Positions 1 to 7,463 of a stretch of DNA of 22,230 nt are shown in pieces. Position 1 is the first letter of the stretch; every line of letters starts with the position of its first letter. The translations under genes and the position numbers were made by a program. The stretch comes from Treponema sp. (GTDB lineage: Bacteria > Spirochaetota > Spirochaetia > Treponematales > Treponemataceae): positions 1 through 22,230 of the forward strand of contig JAAZCS010000311.1 in the NCBI GenBank assembly GCA_012513125.1, written 5' to 3'. The notes under the pieces are model-generated. The model had not been told where the DNA came from and ran no database searches. It was given only the letters and a program-made list of their open reading frames with translations.

Positions 1-63
1 AATTAAATAAAATATTTTTTTTTGTTTTTCAGAGAAATCTTGTACTTTCTTTAACAAATTCAT
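1..63 (-). CDS. N-terminus of a gene running off the left edge (unrecognised)
   Basis: An ATG on the minus strand at 63-61 opens a frame that stays free of stops to the window edge, giving 21 residues beginning MNLLKKVQDFSEKQKK and ending in hydrophobic IFYLI. A GGTGA sequence lies about five bases upstream of the ATG, a plausible ribosome binding site. The basic start followed by a hydrophobic run would fit a membrane-anchored or exported protein, but too little is visible to name it. It is divergent from the small gene starting at 129, so the AT-rich 65-base gap should hold both promoters. The call rests only on the start, the binding site and the open frame. Confidence 0.45.
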   Translation of the reverse strand, partial: MNLLKKVQDFSEKQKKIFYLI

Positions 64-128
64 ACCTTTCACCATCAGACTGTAATATTACTATAACAAA
101 TTTTATAAAAATGATACAGTGAAACTCT

Positions 129-566
129 ATGGTAATATTATTTCATCCAAATCAATTAAAGGATTTAACAGATATACAAAAAAAACTTATCGAATCACTA
201 AATCAACCTAAGTGTTATTTTTGCAAAACATTTCCACTTTGGATTGATATACCATTTTTAAATAATAATTGTATTTTAAAAAATGAAAGCAATTTGTTTA
301 AGAGCATTTTAATCGATAAACCACAATTTACTAAAGATGGAAAAATTTTCTGTGATGTAAAAATTGATTTTAATAATAAAATGTACAGTTCCAATTTGAT
401 TCTTTGTTCTCTTTTATCAAAAGAAAATATGAATAAAACTTTTACATTACTTTCTTTTGATAAAATATTTCCAATAAACTTGAAAATTTTTAAACTAGGA
501 AAAGACATTGAAATCGACGAACACTCAAAAGCGATAGAAGATTTTGTTTGGAAAAAACTAAAATAA
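129..566 (+). CDS. Hypothetical protein, 145 aa
   Basis: I do not recognise this protein. It is a 145-residue, lysine- and asparagine-rich, mainly soluble-looking protein without a signal peptide or clear membrane segment. Near residues 29-32 it has a CxxC pair (CYFC), which could bind a metal or be incidental. No strong Shine-Dalgarno sequence precedes the ATG; the upstream AT-rich stretch (about 75-128) could hold a promoter close to the start. A perfect hairpin terminator follows six bases after the stop, which supports this being a real single-gene transcript rather than a chance frame. The minus-strand frame opposite it (215-595) has no such support. Confidence is good that it is a gene, and nil on function. 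Confidence 0.6.
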   Translation: MVILFHPNQLKDLTDIQKKLIESLNQPKCYFCKTFPLWIDIPFLNNNCILKNESNLFKSILIDKPQFTKDGKIFCDVKIDFNNKMYSSNLILCSLLSKENMNKTFTLLSFDKIFPINLKIFKLGKDIEIDEHSKAIEDFVWKKLK

Positions 567-571
567 TAAAA

Positions 572-599
572 AAAGGTGCTTTTCTTATTAAGCACCTTT
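572..599. terminator. Bidirectional hairpin terminator between convergent genes
   Basis: A perfect 10-bp stem, AAAGGTGCTT at 572-581 pairing with AAGCACCTTT at 590-599, with an 8-base loop. It lies between the stop of the plus-strand gene at 566 and the stop of ilvN at 604. A-rich sequence precedes it and short T-runs lie on the stem, so it can end transcription from both sides. Confidence 0.8.
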
Positions 600-603
600 C
601 CTA

Positions 604-1092
604 TTACATTATAACAGAACCTCTGTCCATAGCAGTTAATCCGGTTTTTACATATTCCAAAATTCCATAAGGTTCAAGAAGACGTAATAAACTATCTATT
701 TTTTCTTCGCTTCCTGTAGCTTCAACAACGACAGAATCAATTCCAACATCAACAATATGAGCTCTAAAAATATCACATGTTTCGATGATTGTGCCTCTAT
801 TAACACCCTCAGCTTTTACTTTTATTAACGCCATTTCACGTTGACAAGAAGATGATTTTTCACATTTTTTGATAGAAATAACTTCTACCAATTTCGCCAG
901 TTGTTTTTGAATCTGATCTAAAATATATTCATCACCTTTTACAACAATTGTCATTCTTGATTGACCAGGATTATTAGTTTCACAAACAGTCAATGAGTCA
1001 ATATTATATCCTCTTCTACTAAAAAGCCCAGATACTCGGCTCAAAACACCAGAATGATTTTCAACTAAAACCGAAAGAACATATTTATTCAT
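604..1092 (-). CDS. ilvN: Acetolactate synthase small (regulatory) subunit
   Basis: Regulatory subunit of acetohydroxyacid synthase, the first shared step of valine, leucine and isoleucine synthesis. It binds valine and activates the catalytic IlvB subunit. The N-terminal ACT domain is clear (VLVENHSGVLSRVSGLFSRR, then YNIDSLTV), followed by a second ACT-like half with RAHIVDVG. At about 162 residues it has the usual length (also called ilvH). I chose the ATG at 1092. A longer frame begins at a TTG at 1104, but that TTG overlaps the GGAG that forms the ribosome binding site of the ATG. It lies 14 bases downstream of the DAHP synthase fusion gene and is probably last in its operon. The catalytic partner ilvB is not adjacent, which is unusual. 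Confidence 0.93.
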   Translation of the reverse strand: MNKYVLSVLVENHSGVLSRVSGLFSRRGYNIDSLTVCETNNPGQSRMTIVVKGDEYILDQIQKQLAKLVEVISIKKCEKSSSCQREMALIKVKAEGVNRGTIIETCDIFRAHIVDVGIDSVVVEATGSEEKIDSLLRLLEPYGILEYVKTGLTAMDRGSVIM

Positions 1093-1106
1093 TTTTTTCT
1101 CCAATA

Positions 1107-3062
1107 TTATTTCACTGCAATATCCGCTTCGGAATACAATCCCAAAAGACGAACACTTTCAGTTATTGATTTTAACTTATTAATCACATTCTGTACATAA
1201 CTTAATGACTGTTGACTTTTATCATCAATAACTACATCAGCGTAGAACCAATAATGCCATGGTTGACTTTCAACAGGACGGCTTTCCAACCTTGTTAAAT
1301 TCAACTTGCAATCTTGGAACACACCAAGGCAATTATATAATGCTCCAGGTTCATTTTTTGTAGTAAAAACAATTGATGCAACATTTTTTGTATTTCCACT
1401 TATCATTTTTAATTTATCTTCATCACCAACATTAGTTGATTTGATAACAATAAACCGAGTGAAATTTTCAGGATCATCTTCTATATCATTTTGAAGAATT
1501 TCAAGCTTGTAATAATCTGCATTTATTTCTGATGCAATAGCCGCATTTGATTTATTATTTAATGATGAAACCATTTGTGCTGCCGTCGCAGTTGAAACAG
1601 ATTCCACAAGATTACAATTATCCAAGGATGAAATAAATTTTGAACATTGTGTCAACGCTTGTGGATGTGAATAGATTGTCTTAATATCGTCAATCTTTGC
1701 ACCTTTCATACCTAATAATGCATGTTGAATTCTTAATCTTACAGCTCCAACAATTTCTACATCGTTAAAATCTGTTAAATTGTCATAATTCTGATAAACA
1801 GAACCAGCCAAAGTATTTTCAATAGGAACCATTCCAAAATCTACAGTTCCATCTACTACACTTTGAAAAATTTCTCTAAAAGAATTTACAGCTACAACTT
1901 CGGCATCTGTGTCAAAATATCTGCTTATAGCTTGTTCTGCGTAAGCCCCTTTTTTTCCACTATATGCACATCTTATTTTATGTTCCTGTGTTACGCTTGC
2001 TTTGTTTCGTTCTGGAATTGCTTCACGAATATGCACAACAGATTTATTAACAACAGGAGCCAAAACTTCAATGTCGCTCATTAATTTATCAAACATTTTT
2101 GGAAGAAGAGCTTGAGGTCCATCAGATAAAGCTTTTTCTGGACAATTATGAACTTCAACAATAATTCCATCAGCTCCAGCCGCTATTGATGCCAACGCCA
2201 TTGGAGGAATTTTATCCCTAATTCCCAAAGCATGACTTGGATCTACAATAATTGGAAGATGTGTCATTCCTCGCAAAACGGGAACTGCAGATAAATCCAA
2301 TGTATTTCGTGTCGCTTTTTCATAAGTTCGAATTCCTCGTTCACAAAGAATTACTTTATCAGTTCCTGAAGAAAGCAAATATTCAGCAGACATTAACCAT
2401 TCTTCAATAGTTGCACTTAATCCACGTTTTAATATTACAGGCTTGTTTAATTTACCAAGATTTTTTAGAAGCTCAAAATTCTGCATATTTCTTGCCCCTA
2501 CTTGATATACATCAACACCGTGTTTTTCCATAACAGGTAAGAATTCAGAAGCTACAACTTCTGTAACAACAGGAAGTCCATATTTATCACCAGCTTCTTT
2601 CAACAGAATAAGTCCTTCTTCCCCTAATCCTTGGAATGAATATGGCGAACTTCTAGGTTTGTAGGCACCACCTCTGAGCATACAAGCTCCACTGGCAGCC
2701 ACACTCTTGGCAATTTCCATCATTTGATATCTATTTTCAACAGCACAAGGCCCCGCAATAGAAATGATTCTTTGCCCACCAATTCTTATGATTTGATTCC
2801 TATTGTTTTTTATTTCAATAACTGTATCTTCTGGTTTAAATTCTCTACTTGCCATTTTGTAAGGCTTAGAAATTGGAATAACTCGTTCAACACCAGCCAA
2901 TAACTCAACATCATGAGGATTTATTGATAGAGTTCCAACGGCTGCGACAATAGATTTTTCTTCACCTTTAATTATATTTGTTTTAAAACTTTTATCTCCA
3001 AGATATTGTATTAATTCATTTCTCTCTTTTTCCGATGCATTTTGTTTTAAAACTATAACCAT
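1107..3062 (-). CDS. Fused DAHP synthase - prephenate dehydratase
   Basis: A two-enzyme protein of 651 residues. Residues about 1-85 match the ferredoxin-like (ACT-like) regulatory domain of Thermotoga-type DAHP synthase. Residues about 90-335 are the catalytic DAHP synthase of the AroF/AroA-beta class, with GPCAVEN (104-110), KPRSSPYSFQG (135-145), LKRG and DPSHA (274-278). It joins phosphoenolpyruvate and erythrose-4-phosphate in the first aromatic step. After a linker, residues about 362-540 are prephenate dehydratase (PheA), with ENT (415-417), SHPQA (465-469) and the catalytic TRF (535-537). Residues about 562-640 are a phenylalanine-type ACT domain with GALYNCLG and ESRP. There is no chorismate mutase segment between the two enzymes. 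GGAAG precedes the ATG. It lies between thrA (21-base gap) and ilvN. Phenylalanine control of the first aromatic step is an inference. Confidence 0.92.
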   Translation of the reverse strand: MVIVLKQNASEKERNELIQYLGDKSFKTNIIKGEEKSIVAAVGTLSINPHDVELLAGVERVIPISKPYKMASREFKPEDTVIEIKNNRNQIIRIGGQRIISIAGPCAVENRYQMMEIAKSVAASGACMLRGGAYKPRSSPYSFQGLGEEGLILLKEAGDKYGLPVVTEVVASEFLPVMEKHGVDVYQVGARNMQNFELLKNLGKLNKPVILKRGLSATIEEWLMSAEYLLSSGTDKVILCERGIRTYEKATRNTLDLSAVPVLRGMTHLPIIVDPSHALGIRDKIPPMALASIAAGADGIIVEVHNCPEKALSDGPQALLPKMFDKLMSDIEVLAPVVNKSVVHIREAIPERNKASVTQEHKIRCAYSGKKGAYAEQAISRYFDTDAEVVAVNSFREIFQSVVDGTVDFGMVPIENTLAGSVYQNYDNLTDFNDVEIVGAVRLRIQHALLGMKGAKIDDIKTIYSHPQALTQCSKFISSLDNCNLVESVSTATAAQMVSSLNNKSNAAIASEINADYYKLEILQNDIEDDPENFTRFIVIKSTNVGDEDKLKMISGNTKNVASIVFTTKNEPGALYNCLGVFQDCKLNLTRLESRPVESQPWHYWFYADVVIDDKSQQSLSYVQNVINKLKSITESVRLLGLYSEADIAVK

Positions 3063-3083
3063 TCTTTCTTCCTATTTTCTAAT

Positions 3084-5585
3084 TTATCTTTCCATATTAA
3101 AACTAACAGTTCTAAGTATATCGCCGAATACACCGGCCGCTGTAACTCCAGCACCTGCACCATATCCTTTTACGGTCAACGGAATTGGCTGATATCTTTC
3201 TGTATAGAAAACAAAGGCGTTTTCACCACCTCTTACTCCGTACAAAGGATTATTACTATCAACTTCAATCATTCCAACACTTACTTTTCCGTCTTCAATA
3301 GTTGCACCCATTCTTAAAACTTTGCCAACTTCTTTTAGTTCTCTTATTTTCTTTTCAAAATAAGAATCAACTTCTGGTAATTTCTTTAAGAATTCATCAA
3401 CTGTTCCTGTTGAATCAAAAGAATCTGGGAAAACTTTATGCATTGTTATATCAGCAACTTCAATTTCCATTCCTGATTCTCGTGCAATAATCAAAGCTTT
3501 TCTTGCAACATCCATTCCATTCAAATCATCTCGTGGATCAGGTTCTGTATAGCGAAGTTGTTTTGCTTCCAATACTGCCTTGCTAAATGGAATTCCTTCA
3601 TCTAACTTTCCAAAAATATATGATAATGAGCCAGACATAATTCCATTAAAACTTGTTAGTTTATCACCAGATTTAAACAAATTCTGCAAAGTATCAATAA
3701 TTGGTAAACCGGCTCCAACATTAGTTTCATACAAAAATCTACGGTGCATTTTATTAGCTGTGTGACGCAAACTTCTATAAAAATCCATACTCATTGAATT
3801 TGCCCTTTTATTAGGAGTTGCAATCGACATACCAGCATTGAGAATATCAATATAACGTTCTGGCAAATCATATGAAGCTGTACAATCAACAAATACAGGA
3901 TTTAGCGGTTTCTTTTCCTTTACAAAATTTATGATATCATCAACATTTGAAGCTGCAAATTTATATTGTGGATTTTTCATATCATTTCGCCAATCATCCA
4001 AGTTCAAACCATCTTCACTTAAATTCATGCCATCAATTGTAGTAATGCACATAACTTTTACATCAACATTCTCTTTCAATAACTTTTCGTGTTGATCTTT
4101 TATTTGATCAATCATTGTGCCACCGATAGTTCCAGCTCCAAAAGCGAAAACTTCAATAGTTTGAGCAGTTTTAAAGAAGAATTGATGAACAGCCCTAACA
4201 GCAGTGTCACCATATTCATTTTTTATTACACAAGAAATACATCTTTCTGAAGAACCTTGAGCAATTGCTAAAATGTTAATGTCCTGTGACGACAAAGCAT
4301 TGATAAACTTGCTTGCAACACCTCTGTTTTGAATCATACCGTCTCCAACAACAGAAACAGCTGCACAATCTTTGTGAATTTCAATAGGATTAATTAGATT
4401 TTCTCTTATTTCCAAAACGAATTCATTTGTAAGAGCATCTCTAACCTTATCAGATTCGCTATCTTTTACACAAAATGATACTGTGTATTCAGAAGACGAT
4501 TGAGTAATAAGAAGAACAGAACTTTCTGCAGAAGTAACAGCAGAGAAGATTCTACTAGCCATTCCTGTTCTGCCTCTCATTCCAGTCCCGCTAACGCTAA
4601 CCATTGATATATGTTTTAAACATGAAATTCCACAAATTGAAGTTTTACTTCTTGACTCATAAGGACCTTTTCCAATTCTTGTTCCACGGCTTGAAGGATT
4701 ATGACTATTCAAACTCCACGCTTCAATTCCTTTTGATTGCAATGGTGCCAAAGTTTTTGGATGAAGAACTTTTGAACCAAAGAATGATAGTTCCATCGCC
4801 TCTTCATAACTCATATCATCTACAAGAATAGCATCCTTTACAACCCTTGGATCTGCAGTAAATACACCATCAACATCTGTCCAGAATTCAACTCTTTTTG
4901 CTCCCAAGGATGCACCTAAAATTGCAGCAGAGAAATCAGAGCCATTTCTACCTAAAAGTCCCATTACTGGAGCCACACCTGTTCCTTTTATCCATGAACA
5001 AATAAATCCTGGAAAAAGAAGAATTTTTGTTTGACTCTTATTTTCACCATCTCTAAAAGGGCGACATGCATCAGCACATCTTGCATAATCAGCTTCCCCT
5101 TCACGCTGACTAGTATTTGTATTAATAAAATTTCTTGAATCAAGTAAAATCACACTTTGTTTTTTTGCAAACAAAACGCCTTCCATTATTGGAGAAGACA
5201 TCAATTCACCCATACCCATAATTCTGCAATATACAGTTTTTGGACATTCACCAAACGAAACACAACCAGAAAGAAGTTTATCCAATTCTGACAAAGAGTG
5301 TTCAATTTGTTCCATAACTTTTGTTGAATTGAAATCTTGTAATTTTGATTTTATATCAACACAGATATCATTATGAATTTTTCTTATATTTTGAACAAAG
5401 GTTATTGATGGGGTTCCTGAAATACATAAATCAATTGCTTCTTGCAAAGTATTTGAAATTCCTGCAACTGCAGAAACTACGACACTAAGCCTATCCTCTT
5501 TTGCACGATTAATAATAATCTCAGCCGATGAAAGAATACGATCTGCATTCGCCATCGAAGTACCACCAAATTTTAATGTAAGCAT
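3084..5585 (-). CDS. thrA: Bifunctional aspartokinase - homoserine dehydrogenase
   Basis: Catalyses the first and third steps of the aspartate pathway towards threonine and methionine: phosphorylation of aspartate and reduction of aspartate semialdehyde to homoserine. The aspartokinase part (about 1-310) starts with KFGGTSMAN and contains LLGRNGSDFSA (210-220) and FWTDVDGVFTADPR (234-247). Two ACT modules follow, marked by ITQSSSE (360-366) and IAQGSSE (441-447), where threonine usually binds. The homoserine dehydrogenase part (about 477-833) has the nucleotide-binding FGAGTIGG (482-489), GIMSGSLSYIFGKL (648-661) and TEPDPRDDLNGMDVARK (680-696). Its length of 833 residues is close to E. coli ThrA (about 820). 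GAGG lies about seven bases before the ATG. I saw no threonine leader peptide or attenuator in the 55 bases upstream. Confidence 0.95.
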   Translation of the reverse strand: MLTLKFGGTSMANADRILSSAEIIINRAKEDRLSVVVSAVAGISNTLQEAIDLCISGTPSITFVQNIRKIHNDICVDIKSKLQDFNSTKVMEQIEHSLSELDKLLSGCVSFGECPKTVYCRIMGMGELMSSPIMEGVLFAKKQSVILLDSRNFINTNTSQREGEADYARCADACRPFRDGENKSQTKILLFPGFICSWIKGTGVAPVMGLLGRNGSDFSAAILGASLGAKRVEFWTDVDGVFTADPRVVKDAILVDDMSYEEAMELSFFGSKVLHPKTLAPLQSKGIEAWSLNSHNPSSRGTRIGKGPYESRSKTSICGISCLKHISMVSVSGTGMRGRTGMASRIFSAVTSAESSVLLITQSSSEYTVSFCVKDSESDKVRDALTNEFVLEIRENLINPIEIHKDCAAVSVVGDGMIQNRGVASKFINALSSQDINILAIAQGSSERCISCVIKNEYGDTAVRAVHQFFFKTAQTIEVFAFGAGTIGGTMIDQIKDQHEKLLKENVDVKVMCITTIDGMNLSEDGLNLDDWRNDMKNPQYKFAASNVDDIINFVKEKKPLNPVFVDCTASYDLPERYIDILNAGMSIATPNKRANSMSMDFYRSLRHTANKMHRRFLYETNVGAGLPIIDTLQNLFKSGDKLTSFNGIMSGSLSYIFGKLDEGIPFSKAVLEAKQLRYTEPDPRDDLNGMDVARKALIIARESGMEIEVADITMHKVFPDSFDSTGTVDEFLKKLPEVDSYFEKKIRELKEVGKVLRMGATIEDGKVSVGMIEVDSNNPLYGVRGGENAFVFYTERYQPIPLTVKGYGAGAGVTAAGVFGDILRTVSFNMER

Positions 5586-5640
5586 ACAACAACCTCACTA
5601 TTGTTCATTGATTTTTTTATTTTATTGAAAATTATTTCCT

Positions 5641-6564
5641 TTAGCAACTACATTTACTTTTTACACAATCTATGGAAATCAGTTCTAAACCTCTTTTTTG
5701 AATCTTTGTTTTTAATCCTTCAGGAACATTTTCGTTTTCAAAAACTACATATCCTTTATTACTTATGTGTTCTGAAATAATTCCACCATAATCATAAATA
5801 AGTTTTACTATTTCATAAGCATCATCAACTTTTCGTAAAAATTTTCCATCAATTTCAAACTTTGTTCCATTGAATATATTTTTTTGAACTTGAGGCTTTT
5901 TTTTGCCATAAAGCTTTTTTATCTTTTCCAATACTTCTTTTTTATATTTACGCTCTTCTGCCAATTTTATAATCTGTTCGTTTGAAATAAACAAATCTTC
6001 ATTTTCCTTGATTATTTCTTCACCAGATTTTCCTTTATTCTCTGCTAAATATTTAAGACAGTACATAGTCATTTTTGCGTCGTCTACACTTTTATGAGTT
6101 TGCAAATCAGATGTGTCATATTTCATAAATTCAATCCATTCCGAAAGCTTCTTTTTACAACCAAACTCCCGATTAAGCAAATTTTCCAAATCAATTGCTC
6201 TAAACTGAATATAAGGAAGTGAATACCTTTCACATGCTGAATTTACAAATCCAATATCATTTCCAACACTAAAACCGGCGATATATCTATCCCCTGTTGT
6301 CAATAACTTTTTAATTCCTTTATAGTAACTTGCAAAATTTGGCTTAATTCTAAAATAATCCTTAGAATATGCCAAATGACAACTGTTTTTTGGCGAAAGT
6401 AAATACCAATCAAATTCCGTTTCTGGATTAATTATTACATCTTCCGATTCAATAATATTAAATTCACTATCAGTCAATACATAACCAAAAGAACAAATTT
6501 TACCAACCCCTTCATAACAGTTGGCACATTCACAATCAAAAAATAAAAATGTTTTGTTATCCAT
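5641..6564 (-). CDS. DEDDh 3'-5' exonuclease with C-terminal BRCT-like domain
   Basis: The N-terminal half (about residues 1-180) is an RNase T/DnaQ-type 3'-5' exonuclease fold. Counting from the ATG, the catalytic set is visible: D10 and E12 (FFDCECAN), D103 (GFSVGNDIGF), H157 and D162 (HKSVDDAK). The middle (about 190-230) is charged and helical. The last part, about 232-302, begins GTKFEIDGKF and contains YDYGGIISEHISNKGYVVF and LELISID, which resembles a BRCT domain as in DNA ligase and some PolC-like exonucleases. The protein ends in a cysteine-rich tail (CVKSKCSC). I chose ATG 6564 (307 residues) over a TTG at 6609, which only adds 15 residues. It reads into thrA after 55 bases with no visible terminator, so it may be cotranscribed. 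Substrate is unknown; DNA repair or proofreading is likely from the domains. Confidence 0.8.
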   Translation of the reverse strand: MDNKTFLFFDCECANCYEGVGKICSFGYVLTDSEFNIIESEDVIINPETEFDWYLLSPKNSCHLAYSKDYFRIKPNFASYYKGIKKLLTTGDRYIAGFSVGNDIGFVNSACERYSLPYIQFRAIDLENLLNREFGCKKKLSEWIEFMKYDTSDLQTHKSVDDAKMTMYCLKYLAENKGKSGEEIIKENEDLFISNEQIIKLAEERKYKKEVLEKIKKLYGKKKPQVQKNIFNGTKFEIDGKFLRKVDDAYEIVKLIYDYGGIISEHISNKGYVVFENENVPEGLKTKIQKRGLELISIDCVKSKCSC

Positions 6565-6671
6565 TTTACCACTATATACTTTTTCCAAACAATAATAAAT
6601 AGTAATCAAAAATACAAAAAAAAATCTGTATACACGTAAATAATTAAATATCTTTTCATAAACCTATTTTT

Positions 6672-6700
6672 TTGATAGACTGATTGTAAACAATTGTTAG
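6672..6700 (+). promoter_or_regulatory. Possible suf promoter with a small palindrome
   Basis: TTGATA at 6672-6677 is a fair -35 hexamer, and TGTTAG at 6695-6700 is a weak -10 at 17 bases. The 10-bp palindrome AACAATTGTT (6689-6698) overlaps the putative -10 and could be an operator. The region is divergent from the exonuclease gene. This is a weak reading of an AT-rich stretch. Confidence 0.25.
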
Positions 6701-6720
6701 TAAAACACAGGTGGAAATAT

Positions 6721-7458
6721 ATGAATAGCCTTCTTGAGGTAAAAAAAATAAATGCAGGAATTGAAGATAAACAGCTTCTTCATGATTTAAATCTTACAAT
6801 TAATCCCGGTGAAACTCATGTTTTGATGGGTCCGAATGGAGCTGGAAAATCATCCTTGGGAAATACCATTATGGGAAATCCTGTATATAAAGTATCTTCG
6901 GGAAATATTCTTTTTAATGGTGAAGACATAACAAACGAAGGAACTGATGTAAGAGCTAAAAAAGGACTGTTCATGTCATTTCAAAATCCAATTGAAATTC
7001 CAGGAATTTCGCTTGAAACATTTATAAGAAGCTCATTACAACAAAAAACAGGGGAACATGTAAAACTCTTTCAATTTCAAAAAGAACTAAAAAGTTACAT
7101 GGAATTACTGAACATGGATGCATCCTACGCCACACGAGATTTGAATGTTGGCTTTTCGGGTGGAGAAAGAAAAAAATCAGAAATATTACAACTATTAATG
7201 CTAAAACCTTCACTGGCAATTCTTGATGAAACTGATTCAGGACTTGATGTTGATGCAGTTAGAGTTGTTTCAAAAGGAATTAAAACATATCAGGAACAGC
7301 AGAATGGAGCATTATTAATTATAACTCACTCCACAAAAATATTGGAAAGCCTTAAACCAGACTTTACTCATATTCTTGTAAAAGGACACATTGTCAAAAC
7401 TGGCGACTCCAGTCTGATTTCAGAAATAAATCAAAAAGGATTTGAGGAGTTTCTATAA
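6721..7458 (+). CDS. sufC: Fe-S cluster assembly ATPase SufC
   Basis: ABC-type ATPase of the SUF iron-sulphur cluster assembly machine. It forms a soluble complex with SufB and SufD and powers conformational change during cluster building in the cytoplasm. All ABC motifs are present, counted from the ATG at 6721: Walker A GPNGAGKS (37-44), Q-loop SFQNP (86-90), signature FSGGERKK (145-152), Walker B LAILDE (165-170) and the H-loop histidine (203). The 245-residue length is normal for SufC. AGGTGG at 6709-6714 fixes the ATG as the start; an upstream TTG frame from 6694 would run through this binding site and is rejected. It is first of five suf genes, with a 5-base gap to sufB. Confidence 0.96.
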   Translation: MNSLLEVKKINAGIEDKQLLHDLNLTINPGETHVLMGPNGAGKSSLGNTIMGNPVYKVSSGNILFNGEDITNEGTDVRAKKGLFMSFQNPIEIPGISLETFIRSSLQQKTGEHVKLFQFQKELKSYMELLNMDASYATRDLNVGFSGGERKKSEILQLLMLKPSLAILDETDSGLDVDAVRVVSKGIKTYQEQQNGALLIITHSTKILESLKPDFTHILVKGHIVKTGDSSLISEINQKGFEEFL

Positions 7459-7463
7459 TTAAA

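Noticed and set aside
215..595. Minus-strand frame of 126 codons opposite the first small gene
   Set aside because: It overlaps the terminator and the plus-strand gene, has no binding site and a low-complexity Phe/Ser-rich sequence typical of antisense AT-rich DNA.
5586..5640. Attenuator or riboswitch ahead of thrA
   Set aside because: The gap is 55 AT-rich bases with no leader peptide rich in Thr or Ile codons and no hairpin pair.
6694..6720. TTG start for sufC nine codons upstream
   Set aside because: It would read through AGGTGG, which is best explained as the binding site of ATG 6721.
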